The notes under the pieces are model-generated. The model saw only the letters and a list, made by a program, of their open reading frames with translations, made no database searches and had not been told where the DNA came from. From the NCBI GenBank assembly GCA_033964015.1, contig CM066923.1, positions 23,317,086 through 23,381,085 of the forward strand: DNA of 64,000 nucleotides, in the 5' to 3' direction. Positions 23,037 through 35,200 of the stretch are shown here, in pieces. The position numbers and the translations under genes were made by a program. Position 1 is the first letter of the stretch. Every line of letters starts with the position of its first letter. This DNA comes from Scolanthus callimorphus (Eukaryota; Cnidaria; Anthozoa; Actiniaria; Edwardsiidae).

Positions 23037-23545
23037 GTAAGTAAGAGGTCGAATCCAGGTGACGTCATAGACGAGTTTACACTCCCGCAGGTGAATCATG
23101 GGTAATTAGGGCAAGATGGTGGAAGTAGGGGAAATGAAAGCTGAAAAGCAAGGCCGTAGCATTGGGTAGCAGGCCTTTGTCGTCATTTACTTTGGCTGGG
23201 AGGATGGGGGGAATACGTTTTTTTTTCACATGTTGACACTAACATTTTTTTTTCCGTCTCTGGTGTGAATACGGCTAATGAATGTTGGTTTAAAACTATT
23301 CCGTTTCTACAGCAGGAGCCTCAATCTGAAGTCGAAAAAGTTGTGAATAACGACGAGAAACTGATGAAGCTTGAGTTAGACAATAGACAAACTTGAGGAA
23401 ACGTTTCCGACTCGCTGGTATTCACAACTTTTTCGGCTTCAAATTCGGCTCGAGGCTCGTGCTGTATTTATGCGCCGTTGTTAATGCCTATTCAGCGGTA
23501 GAGTAGAGAATTCGAAACTGGAACTATTGCAAGGCTTGCACTATT

Positions 23546-23745
23546 TCAAGATGCAAGATGCAGAGATGCAGAGATGCAGAGATGCAGAGATGCAAAGATG
23601 CAAAGATGCAAAAGATGCAAAGATGCAAAAGATGCAAAGATGCAAAAGATGCAAAGATGCAAAAGATGCAAAGATGCAAAGATGCAAAAGATGCAGATGC
23701 AAAGATGCAAAAGATGCAAAGATGCAAAAGATGCAAAGATGTGCA
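23546..23745 (+). repeat. GATGCAAA-type minisatellite
   Basis: Units of 8-9 bp (gatgcaga, gatgcaaa, gatgcaaaa) repeated about 24 times. Open frames across it are a by-product of the repeat. Confidence 0.9.
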
Positions 23746-24297
23746 TCTCTCAATTGCCCAGGACACCTCTTTTACTTCGAGCTCTCCAAGATAATTTATT
23801 GAACTCATATTATTTCAAGCGGAAAGCGCGAGCCGAAAACAACGAGAAAACGTCATTTGAACCAGAATGGCGTTTCTACCCAAAAAGAACGTTCTGTTAA
23901 TTGTAGCCAACTATAACGGGAAACTTATACACATACCTCGGGGCGTAGGTTTTCGAGCTTGTCACAAACAGCGTATATCTTTTCCGGATTTACCGTGGTT
24001 TTTGAGTTTTTTTTTGTCATAAACGCGGTTTTTATTTTTGAAATTTTATCAAGTATACGTCACGCAGAAAGCATCCATTTTCCGCGTTTAGTCATAAACA
24101 GGGTCAGGTTGAGTTCTATGTATTTTTGTTTTCATCGTGAAGCTTCTAAAATTGGTATAATAATCTGCGAAATTGCTAAATAAATCGATACTCGGTTCAC
24201 GCATACAACCGCTAATATTAATGTTTAATTTGTTATGAGACATTGCGGCTGTCAACACTGTATTAGGAATTTTCACTAATGCTGTAATTTGATACCC

Positions 24298-24356
24298 TTG
24301 CATCTTTGCACATCTTTGAATCTTTGCATCTTTTGCATCTTTGCATCTTTTGCATC
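24298..24356 (-). repeat. Inverted short array of the same minisatellite
   Basis: tttgcatcttttgcatc repeats, the complement of the array at 23546-23745, about 550 bp away. Confidence 0.85.
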
Positions 24357-24359
24357 GTC

Positions 24360-25060
24360 TTTATTTCACTCGGCTTTAGAGACAATCAACGCGCGCGTAA
24401 GAATTGACCTGTGGGATTCTATATGATGATTCCAAGCTTCAGGAGGATAGATTCCGCTAAGAAAATAGAATTGTATAACTATTTTTATACTACGCTACAG
24501 AAAATTAAAGGCAACGTTTTAGTTAAATACAGTGCTCGATGGGAAGGTTGAGTGGAACACCGCCGAATATGCAACGCCATTCCTGCATTTTGATTTTAGG
24601 TGTATTTTTTATGGCGTGGTATACAGCTATTTCAATAAAGGTTGTCGGTCATGGGAGCACTCAAGCTCAAGCCTACGCACCCAGACCGAAAAGCAGTACG
24701 GGTAGAAACTAAATATCTTATTTTAAAGAAACCTCGCTGGTCTGAGTGCAAGTATCCTACGAAAGAGAGCTTTGTTTCAAGCTAGTAATGTCTCGAGTAG
24801 TTTGTTAGCGTCGTACTCAAGAAGTGAGGCGACTGAAGACCTCGTACCCAGACAACTTTGCTGTCTGGGCGCGTACGGCTTCCGACAACGTTTTTTGAAA
24901 TAGCTGTAAATGCGTATCTCTGTGCTCACCTCCGGAGACATTGGATTTTTAGAGAGTTATTTCGAGAAAAAAGCCAGTATCTGAAAAAAAAGTCCATCGT
25001 GTTATTATTCTCCACAGAAACTCGGGTTCTTTATGGCTTTGGCACATCACCTGGGCTAAA
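24360..25060. other. No gene recognised
   Basis: Repeat-like DNA: 24640-24740 resembles 5810-5990 in copy A intron 2/3. No exon 8 of copy B was found here. Confidence 0.4.
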
Positions 25061-25063
25061 CAG

Positions 25064-25307
25064 GGCTATACCCGGTCACCTCTTCGTAAAATGAGACGGT
25101 ACACATCAAGCGAAAGACGGAAACATTAAAACATTAAAATTGCATGAACAATAGGTACGCATGGCGTACAGAAAGCTATTTGCATGGCTATACCCGGTCA
25201 CCTCTTCGTAAAATGAGACGGTACACATCAAGTGAAAGACGGAAACATTAAAACATTAAAATTGCATGAACAATGGGTACGCATGGCGTACAGAAAGCTA
25301 TTTCCAC
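25064..25307. repeat. Direct tandem duplication, 122-bp period
   Basis: ggctatacccggtcacctct to aaagctattt occurs twice back to back with few differences. A third copy is at about 56900-57020. Confidence 0.85.
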
Positions 25308-25309
25308 AG

Positions 25310-26400
25310 ATTTTTCTCGTTCTATGGTGCGCACAGGCGGGAGGATAAAGGACGTTCAGATTTTTCGTCAATTTTCCTTGCTGCCCGCTTCGATTAGCTC
25401 TAGTATCGAGATGAACATGTGTCAATTCTGTATTCTGGTTCGCTGTTGTCCATTTAAGTGCACATGAAACGAAATCAGTTTCTGATCTCTCGATAGATCA
25501 TTATTAGACAAACATGCTGTCCAAGTTTGAGAAAGATTTGATAAATGAGTTCACAGGAAAATACGTAACTTTGAACGGCCATAACATGGCAGCATTTTAT
25601 CGAATTCTTTTTTTATCGAAAACTTGCAGTGCTTTACTTCTTTAAAAACGATGTGTTGAAAAATGTAAAAAAAAAACTGATTTCTTTTCATGTGCACTTT
25701 AAGCCGCAATTTTTCTTGTAACTCGCGCACTGTTTCGTTGATGTTGCAAGTTTCAGAAAATGTAGAACCGAGCTCTACTTTTCGCAACGTTTCGTGTAAC
25801 ATATTTTGGCAATTTGTCACGCAATGGGTTCCCTGATTGAGCCAATCAGCGCGCTTGATTTTGATAGTAAATCTTTACTCATTACGTTTTTGATAGCGCC
25901 GCTGTTATTTATCAATTTTCTGCGGTTGCATTGCAAGTTGCTGCAAAAAATATTTAGAGCGTGTAACATCCCGCGGCAACGTTTTTATTTTATCCTTTGA
26001 TCGTTGTGTTGCGAGTTGGAAGAAAACTAACCTCGTGTGCGGCTTGCGAGTTGGAAGAAAACTAACCTCGTGTGCGGCAGTAGTTTTACGGTTAATCTTG
26101 CCATGATATGACACGTTGGGGCCGAATGGGGAGTTTGCAGGTGTTGCGTGACATTTTGAATTTTGATCCTAGCATGGCCCCCCTGACCCTTTAAGCCCTA
26201 CGGCCCTGTATTACCCTAACAACATTTGCATAACTAATAATGACCTTCCCTTTATTATTTGCACCAATTTTTTTACCCTCTCTTTTTCACCTGTATGAAA
26301 ATTAGAGGCCCTTCCCATATTTGCACCAGCCCCCCCCCCTATAATTTATGACCAGTCCCCCTAAGCAGCCACTTTTAAAAGTCCGAAAGTACCTCCATTT
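25310..26400. other. No gene recognised
   Basis: Diverged repeats only, including a tandem duplicate of gcgagttggaagaaaactaa at about 26010-26060. The terminal repeat taatttatgaccagtccc near 26342 belongs to the G/C-run MITE family. Confidence 0.4.
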
Positions 26401-26404
26401 AGCG

Positions 26405-26535
26405 GCCACAGGAATTTCTGAAGGAGGGGGGGGGGGGGGGGGCAATAGTGAAAACATTGGACGAAAATGTTCAAATTTCCTCCAGCAAATACAGAAAATG
26501 TATGGGAAAATCTCCCGAGCTACACCCCTGTTGAG
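26405..26535. repeat. G-run repeat, inverted copy at 40885-41012
   Basis: A 17-base G run followed by sequence complementary to the copy at 40885-41012 (gcaaatacagaaaatgtatg here). Confidence 0.6.
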
Positions 26536-26639
26536 TTTTAGTCACGCTATGTCCCGCAGATAGCTCGTATGGTCCCGCAACGCGAGAGTCCCGTTGGATG
26601 GATGACTTCAGCATAAATTATGCTAATATCGTGCTAACG

Positions 26640-26672
26640 TAGGAGCGAGTGAGCGAGTGAGCGAGAGTGAGT
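26640..26672. repeat. GAGCGAGT microsatellite
   Basis: gagcgagtgagcgagtgagc and continuation, a short 8-bp tandem repeat. Confidence 0.8.
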
Positions 26673-26825
26673 GACATCGAGTCACCACGATAACTCTTTG
26701 GCTGTTGCTACGCAACTAGCCACACGAGTTAAAAATATACAATGCCACGGTAGTGTTTTACAGGTTTGCCGTGGGAGAGCTGGGTCTAGAAAGCATGAAT
26801 ATTATCGAGATCCCTCCGTCTTGAA

Positions 26826-27070
26826 CTTTGTCAGCTAGCCAGTGGTTCGCAATTCAGGGGGTAGATCATCCCACAAGACGGCACCACTATAGCTAAAGGA
26901 TCGTTTCATATAGTCAGTACGTGGCTTTGGAACGGCTACCTTATAATCTGTATCCCTGACATTGTAGGAGGCTTCGCGATAAGAAAACATATTTTGAATA
27001 TAAGATGGGGCTAGGCCATGTAATGCTTTGAACATGGTATTAGCTTTCTTTCTAGCACTATAAGGTCTCG
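26826..27070 (-). mobile_element. LINE reverse transcriptase C-terminal fragment
   Basis: Minus strand MFKALHGLAPSYIQNMF, YNVRDTDYKVAVPKPRTDY and SYSGAVLWDDLPPELR, the conserved tail of CR1/L2-like ORF2 proteins. 5' truncated. Confidence 0.8.
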
Positions 27071-27559
27071 TAAACCCGTAAGTGGTGTCGTCGGAAAAAA
27101 ATTCTCGTCGCGTCGCAATTTATGCTATGATAATCAGCTATATATCATTTTAAAGCTAAAATATTGCTCTATCTTATGGCGTTGTTTAGTTTATCGAAGT
27201 TTACATTTTTTTATTTTTCAAGTAAAAAATAAAAATTCCCTGACAGGGTTTTTTAGTTGTTATCATTTTTCTAACGACACAAGAAAATTTGACGCTGATA
27301 TCTTAAATCGTGCGGGGTCAAGAGCTTCGCGAAGGTGAAAATTTGATCTTAAATTAAAGTGCTAGAAAAAGCGTGTCAAGTTAATTAAATTGCAGAAAAT
27401 GAGTGGCGCGCAATGCAAAAGAATGGGCAATTGAAGCCTAGGGAAACATTTGGCGCGTCATTTGAGGTTTTATAAACATACTTTAGCACTGTATCAAATG
27501 AATTCCTGGAAAAAAGGTCATATTATGGATTTTTACATTTTTACCTTTCACGAGAACTT

Positions 27560-28330
27560 AAACGTGCTCCTTGTTCCGGAATAGTATGATGAAAGAGTTG
27601 GTTTAAAGTCACAAAAGATCATGTAGAGCTTGGACACTTATGGGCACGTCGCTTGGCAACTATTTTTGAGTTACGTGCAATTATGCAGAACTTTGATCAC
27701 ATCTGGAAAAAAGCGATATTTTAATTACAGATTAAAGGTTAATTCGGCGAGAAAGAATCTAAAATGAAAGGTAAGAGAGACGTTATAGATGATGATTTCA
27801 AAATTTATCATTGAAAGTTCTTCAACTCAATTAAGGGCAATCCTCTTCAGTCAACCTCTCCAATAACAGAATCTTAAAATCTAGTCTACTGGTTTTATCG
27901 TTTACTTTGGATTTGCTTCACGGGCAAGCACATGCACCTGTTCCTCACAAAACGTCTTCACCTATCCGTTTCTGCTAGCTGGCGAAAAAGCAAGAAACTT
28001 TTGCAGTGATTTTTTTGGTATTTCATCTTTGCTGGCAAAAAGCGCAGTTGTCTTGCCAGATTAATTCTACTTCTATAACTAATGCTGCTTGGAATTCTTT
28101 GTTTAACTTTCTAAGTTTTTTAGTTCACTCTTGCGCGTTTTGTCAACGCTTTTTGGTTAACCGAATCCACTCCTAAAAACATTGTCCGTTTTGTGTGTGT
28201 TCAGTGCATTGGCAAAAAAAATTTCGAAGGCAACGGAAAAGCAATTTTCTTATCAAAATATTGCTCGAATCAGAATACCATCAACCGATAAGTCAGGGCA
28301 GCTGTCTGCTAAGGAACGTAAAATATAATA
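27560..28330 (+). repeat. Duplicated 5' flank of copy C
   Basis: Matches 12290-13660 and 13980-14050 of the copy B flank in the same orientation, without the palindromic MITE and without the hAT-like MITE. It therefore supplies empty sites for both. Confidence 0.7.
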
Positions 28331-28978
28331 ATAATACTTTTTAGCGTCATAAAGATAAAATCCATCAAAAAATAGAGTAATTTTAGAAGCATATGAAAAA
28401 ACTTATTTGACACAGAAATTGCTAATATACGTTGTTGTTTATGTCATTGAAAAGCTTTTTATAAAGTCAGGTGTCTGTGACAACAAATGTAGTTCTTATC
28501 AAAACTTTAGAAAATATTATTTTCAAAGTTCTGAACGAGTGGTTTTAGCTGTTACTGTTGCTGCGAGTGTTTTTAAAATGTACTATTTTGACGATTTTCG
28601 GATTTGATTTTCAACTTTTGGTGTTGTAAGAAATCAATTATTTCAAATAAAATGGTACCATATAGGTTTCTAAAAAATATGCAAATTATTTGGTAACGCA
28701 TACATAATTAGCGAGCCAAAAACAAAGGAAATCAAAACAGTGGACGGCCGTTTTATACAACTCGATAAAATCCCGATAAAGACACTACATATACGGGGTA
28801 CCGTGTTTATTTCTATCATACAGACACTCATGTTTAAGAAATGAGTGTACGTATGTATATATACATATGGTAGATAAGCCTCATAAAAATTGGCTTAATT
28901 AAAGCATCAGAGCGACTAGTAAGAAAAACATCAGATGAGAGATATGACGGGCAGGCCTTATTTTTCTTCTTCCTCTAG

Positions 28979-29289
28979 TACGATTGCAAATATTTGCTGT
29001 AATGTGTTTCTGCTGTGCTGTGAGCTTGATGGCAACATCCGAGAAGCAGTGTAAGTCCAAGCCCCTGACCAAATATGGGTTCTACCTCAAAGGTCACGCG
29101 ATCGAGCGTCGTACAGCAGAGGATATCGGTGAATGCTTGCTCGTGTGTGTAACTCTCGCCGCCTGTGCCAGTGTTAACTTCTGTCAACTGACCGGAACAT
29201 GTGAGATCAATAACTCGACATCAGTTTTTCATCCTGAAGACTTCATTTCACGGCAATCGAGTATCTACGGAGATGTCCACCCCGAGAAG
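28979..29289 (+). CDS. Copy C exon 1: signal peptide and PAN/apple-like domain
   Basis: 311 bp, acceptor cctctag, donor gtatga. RLQIFAVMCFCCAVSLMA then six conserved Cys and YGDVHPEK. Confidence 0.9.
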
Positions 29290-32200
29290 GTATGAAGGAA
29301 TTAAACAGGGTTATAGAGAGGGGAAGGGGGAGGGGGCTCGTAGAGCTATATGGCCTCTTTCTTTTTAAAAAGTTAGACGTGCGACATATTTATTTCGAAC
29401 CAGGTTTTTCTTCAGAGCTGTGCCGAAATCAAACAACGTCGGCCAAATGCAGCAAGTGGATATCACATGATTAAAGTACGTGGCATACAGAGGATTGTTT
29501 ATTGTGACATGGATAAATTTGGTGAGTACAAATATGGAAGGGGAATTTTTACTGCTGAAAGTAAGGAACTTCAGCCGATTATCTTCGGGGAGTTTCCGGC
29601 TACCTCGAAAGCCCGCATGCGATTGGTTCGATAATGGATGAGCAATAGGTGAGAAAATTTCGAGGTGAATTTAGACCGTCGTAAAGTGTGGTACGATCCG
29701 GAGAGCAAAGGATTGACAGTAGTATAGGAGGGGCCGAATAAGCCTATTTTTTTTGGTGAGGAATACTAATTTTGGTGAGGGGGATGGTTAGGATGATGGT
29801 GAGGATGACGTCACTTCCTGTAGGGACGGTGAGGATGACTTTGGAGCCCTACTGTCCTCGAAGCCCATTAAGGTTACTGAGAACCTTCGCGCACGTTGTT
29901 CGAAAAAAAATCATACACGTCCTTAGTTTAGCCAAAATATGTCAACCTATATATCGTTGGAAAGCTTATAGAACGGACTAGCGGGCTATGGCAAAAAGAA
30001 ATCATTTACCTGTAATTGTACCTGTAATTTTTTTTAAAGCATTGATTAAATATTTTGGTGTGATATTTTCACGAGCTAACGCTGTCGAACTTGCGATTTT
30101 TTAAATATTGTTTAGTTCAACAGTTATGAGTTTTTTAAATTTTTAGAGCGTGAAAATTCTACAAAATTTGACCTTCGAAATTTAAAAGTTCGATAACTTT
30201 TGAACAAAGCAAACTTTTTGAAAACGCAGACACGGTTTTTGAGAAACAACTCTAAGGATTAAAACAATGTGTTACTTGGGAGTCAAGGTCTAGCAGTTCG
30301 ACAGCGTTATCTCTTGTAACTCTCACACACGAATTTTTAATAAAACCTTAAAAAACTTCTAATTATGAAAAAAATATTTCTTTTTGCCATAGTTCGCTAG
30401 TCCAATCTATAAGCTTTCCAATGATATATAGGTTGATATGTTTTGGTTACACTAAGGACGTGTATGATGTTTTTTCGAACACGTGCGCGAAGGTTCTCAG
30501 TAACCTTAAAGCATGGCTTTTTTCGGAGCTCGTAGCTGAGGTGGAGCTAAAGAGAAGTAATGAAAATATCCTCAGCTTCCTCCTAATCCTCTTCACCACA
30601 ATCCTTCTAGTCACCCCTTCATCATCTTCCTCACCACCCTCCTCACCACCATCCTCCTCCTCCTCACCATCGTCCTCACCATCGTCCTCACCATCGTCCT
30701 CACCTTCCTCCTCGCCATCCTCCTCATCATCATCCTCACTATCCTCCTCACCATCCTCCTCACCATCCACCTCACCCTCCTCACTATCCTCCTCACCATC
30801 CTCCTCACCATCCTCCTCACCATCCTCCTCACCATCTTCCTCACCATTCTCCTCACCTCCATCCTCCTTTCCTCCTCACCATCCTCCTCACCATCCTCCT
30901 CACAATCCTCCTCACCAAAAGTAGTACTCTCCACCCCCAAAACGGCTTATTAGGCCCCTCCTATACTACTGACGGCTGAAATCCAGAATAGTAGGCCTTG
31001 TATGGTCGTCATTTTCCAGTTCCCAATGAACTGGTAAGCTAGGGAATCCATTTTTGAAAGCTCGGTGATTGTAATGGCTATAGTTCACAATACAGGAAAT
31101 CTGTTTGAGGCGAATCAGCCAAGTAGCTTAGTAGCTGTACAAGGCAAACCACTTGGAACTATTTATGTTTTTTTACTTTTCTTCTAGGAGGAGGTTGGAC
31201 GTTGGCTGCTACCATCAGTAGCACAAGCTTTGATCATCTTCAATCCGAGATGATTTGTGGCGACTCCTCCGTGTGTGTCGTGTATAGTGACACGAACATT
31301 TTGTCCAGAAAACTTGCCGATCTGGACATCCGAGAACTTGCACATTCAGAAGGTCTGTGAAAGGGTTGTGAAAGCACGGGTGGAGCGTTACGACACTGGT
31401 GTCCCACCTCTGTAGTCAGGGCTCGATTTAATGCAGGAATTTGGAGATCGCCTATTCATTCACCTGTCGTGAATTCAGCTATAGGATTTCATGTGGGTTT
31501 TCTAAAGCTTGCGTCTCCTTCAGTTGAGACACTAATTAAAATCGAGGTCTTATCTCCTTCCTTACGGCCGTCTCGTGCTTTCCTGTCGTTAATCGAGCTC
31601 ACGTTTCGTGTAGTTTGCTTGTGTTTCCGTAGTCTTTTGGATAAAACAATATAACGAGGTTCCGTTTTCTGTCCGCTTTTTATCCAATTTGGAGGAGGGA
31701 CGTTAATGAACCCTGGGATGCAAGAACAGTTCTTCCGGCCTAACGTCATTCCTTCAAAGGCGCACGGCAGGGTCAGCGAAAGTGAAATTATGTTGGGGCA
31801 CTCTCGTATATGATTATCTTCCTCCTTATTTTTAGGGGAGTAAGGCAATTTAGAAATTTTAGCCCTCAAGGACGGCCGGAAATGAATCAAATTATGGTGC
31901 TAAGTTTTAGCCTAATCGCGTCTATAGCTGCTGTAGATGGAAAACGTGATGTTAAACGGGAAAAAGTTCGAACGCCATATCTTGGGTGAATATCAATTTG
32001 GAAAATATCAAATTATTTCCATATATATTTTGCTAACTATGTCTCCCGATCCCCCACTTCAGACGCCACAATGCGCGGGACGAATGCCATCTCTTGGATG
32101 TACCCATTCCAATGTGCGTAACCCGCTAGTCCGTTATACTAAAGACCCTGTGTCCAATGGGTGTGACAATGTTATGATTGATTTATGTTTACAAAAATAC

Positions 32201-35200
32201 GCTAAGACACTTTCAAAATAACATCGTTAGTTTGTCGCTGGGTCTTCAAGGCCAGAAGCATACAGGGCATATCCTAACTCCCACCGAATTCGCTGCGCTT
32301 AGATGTTCCTTCCTTCCTACCCTTCTTTCGCCTTATTACTTAGATACGAATAATCTATTAACGAATTCCCAGTCGGGATTTCGCAAACTTCATTCAACAC
32401 TAACAGCCCTGCTCGATGCCACTGACAAATGGTCATTAAACATAGACCAAGGCCTCGTGAATGCTATTGTTTTCATAGACCTTAAGAAAGCATTTGACAC
32501 CGTTGACTACGCAATTCTTCTTCAGAAACTTGAATACCTTGGATTGGCTGTTCCCACTATAGGATGGTTCGAATCTTATTTAAGTGAAAGAGGACAGAAG
32601 TGCATGGTTGGCGGTGAAATGTCTGAGAATGGATTTCTTACCTGTGGAATTCCACAGGGAGCAATATTAGGAACATTATTGTTTCTCATATCAGGAGGGT
32701 TTACCGGAGCCGTTCCTCAAAAAATCCGTTCCCCATAAAGAAAATCTGCTGGCTGGAAATTACGAATCTAGAGATCTTCCTGGCTGAGATTTTTAATATA
32801 CTGGTTCCCGGCTAGGAAATTTAACCAAATGTTACACGTCCTGGCTGGATTTCTTAACCGCATGCTGGCTGCTCGCTGTTGGCTGTTGTTGCGTGATGTT
32901 GACTTCATTATTTAGCTGGCAAGTACTTCACTTCCGCCGGCCGATCTAGCGAACGTAAATTATTAACGAAACACAATCAGGTGTCAATGACCAATGACTG
33001 CAGTTTTGGCTGTCACAATGACAGTTTGAATAAAGGTCTGGAAGGCGGTTTGGCCAAGTTAAGAATGGCGGCCGCTCGCTCGTGGTCCCCTTTCCCTTTG
33101 TGCTTGCTACGAAAGCTAAGGATAGCGAGCTCAATAGATATTTAGTGCCCCAGAGCTTAGACAGAGTACAGCCTGTGTTTCACCCTATGCATTTACGTAA
33201 AGGTAAGATTGTATTTGCCTTTTTCAAGATCGTATGCACAAACGAGTATTCAGTCTTTGTGATGATAGTCACTGTGCAATTTCGCAGAGTCGAATTATTG
33301 AGGTATCAAGGTTGGGCTCCTGATCAAAGTTAGTGAAGCCGGGGTGCCGCAGAGTGGTGGGTAAAGTTACGCGGTTTCTTATTGAGGTAGGGGCGCGCAG
33401 TGAGCCAGGACATCCCTAAGGTAAGAACTTCTCTGACGCGACTAGGAAGTCTATAATGCATATACTAGCATTCTCTCTCAACGAAGGTCATTTGATGTTT
33501 AGTCGATTTTTACTTCACGACATATCTCACTTGTCAAGCTTTTTGTTGTTTTAAGAAAATCTAAAGTTAATATTCAATTCACGGTTCAATATATGCCAGA
33601 TACTTTTCATCTGCTCCTCGTTCGTGTATTCTGGTATGATGTTAATTGAGCAACTGCAAGTAGATCCTACAGAAATGTTTGTCAGGCAACTGAATCTATA
33701 GTAGCAATAGCTTTTTTTTGGGGAGACCCTCCCTCATGTGAATAGTCTCTGGGATAACCCTGTGTTTGCGATGTTTCCGCGCCGTGTCCCCTAGTTTTTT
33801 CAGCAATCACACCGCAGTGGAAAACAGATGGGTATTCATTGATCTAAGGAAGCAGTGTTAATTGCTTTGTGTGATGTAGCTTACACAACTGCATCTTTTG
33901 ATAAGGGACATTTTTTCGGTAGATAATAAACTTGTCAATCAGCACCCAGCATTTTTGATGTATAAAAACTTCGTTCTTCTTTCTACGAACTTCTACGACG
34001 TACATGGATTACCTTTCTGGTCAACATTTAGCGTTGTTAGTGGCTAAGTGAATGAATATTAATATTTTGCGTTGGCAGAGGAGTATTGCCAGTCTGCCGA
34101 AAGTTTTATCTTTCCTTATTAGTAACAGAAGTCTCCGGGATGCTTGAGATGTTTCTAGCACACCGCAAGGGAAGTCAAACAATTCGCTACTCAACCCTTA
34201 GATAACAAAGCACAAAATGATAATAAGCGGTTCGACCAGCTTGAACAATAATTGTAGATGATCCTGCTCAAGTCCGAATAATACGTAGAGCATGTTTTGC
34301 AACCGTAGTGTATATTTTTAAAATGTTAGTCATCGTTATACTTTGTACGAACTTCTAGAGTCTCACATGGAAGGCCTTTCTGGCTATGTCGGCCATATCT
34401 AAACAAACATTCTATGCGTAGCATGCTAGCTAAGTGAACAATATTAACTACAATGTGCTCTATATGAAAATTTGATCAAAAATTGACAGTCTTTCGAAAT
34501 TTCGCGAAACATAATTTACAAGCTATCTGAGGATGAAACCGTCGGTCAAAATAACCGTGAAGCAAAAAAGATAACCCATTTACGGATCGAGAGCCTTAAA
34601 AACCACACCCTTTTCCGCGGCTTTAGTTATTTGTGATTGAGTTCCAATTGGGGAAATTTGTGCATTTTAGTGATACAGCAAAAATGTTTACGAACCTTCA
34701 ACGTTGTTTTAGGTTTGCGAACTTTATGCGAGTAACACTATACTTGCATTTCATGCCAGTCAAGTGCACGATTTTTTATTTTTGTTTTAGGCTTTTTCGG
34801 TAAAATATGTGCATTTTAGTGTTACAGCAAAAATGTTTACGAACCTTCAACGTTGTTTTAGGTTTGCGAACTTTATGCGAGTAACACTATACTTGCATTT
34901 CATGCCACTCAAGTGCACGGAATTTTTTTATTTTTGTTTTACTTTTTCGGTAAAATATGTGCATTTTAGTGTTACAGCAAAAAAGTTTACGAACCTTCAA
35001 CGTTGTTTTAGGTTTGCGAACTTTATGCGAGTAACACTATACTTGCATTTCATGCCAGTCAAGTGCACGATTTTTTATATTTTTGTTTTAGGCTTTTTGG
35101 GTAAAATGTGCCTGCATTTTAGTGTTACAGCAAAAATGTTTACGAACCTTCAACGTTGTTTTAGGTTTGCGAACTTTATGCGAGTAACACTATACTTGCA

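Noticed and set aside
23524..23900. Several overlapping ORFs with DAKMQKMQR repeats
   Set aside because: GATGCAAA minisatellite read in all frames.
30421..30940. Ser/Pro-rich 167-codon ORF and acidic antisense ORFs
   Set aside because: By-product of the 12-bp repeat in the foldback arm.
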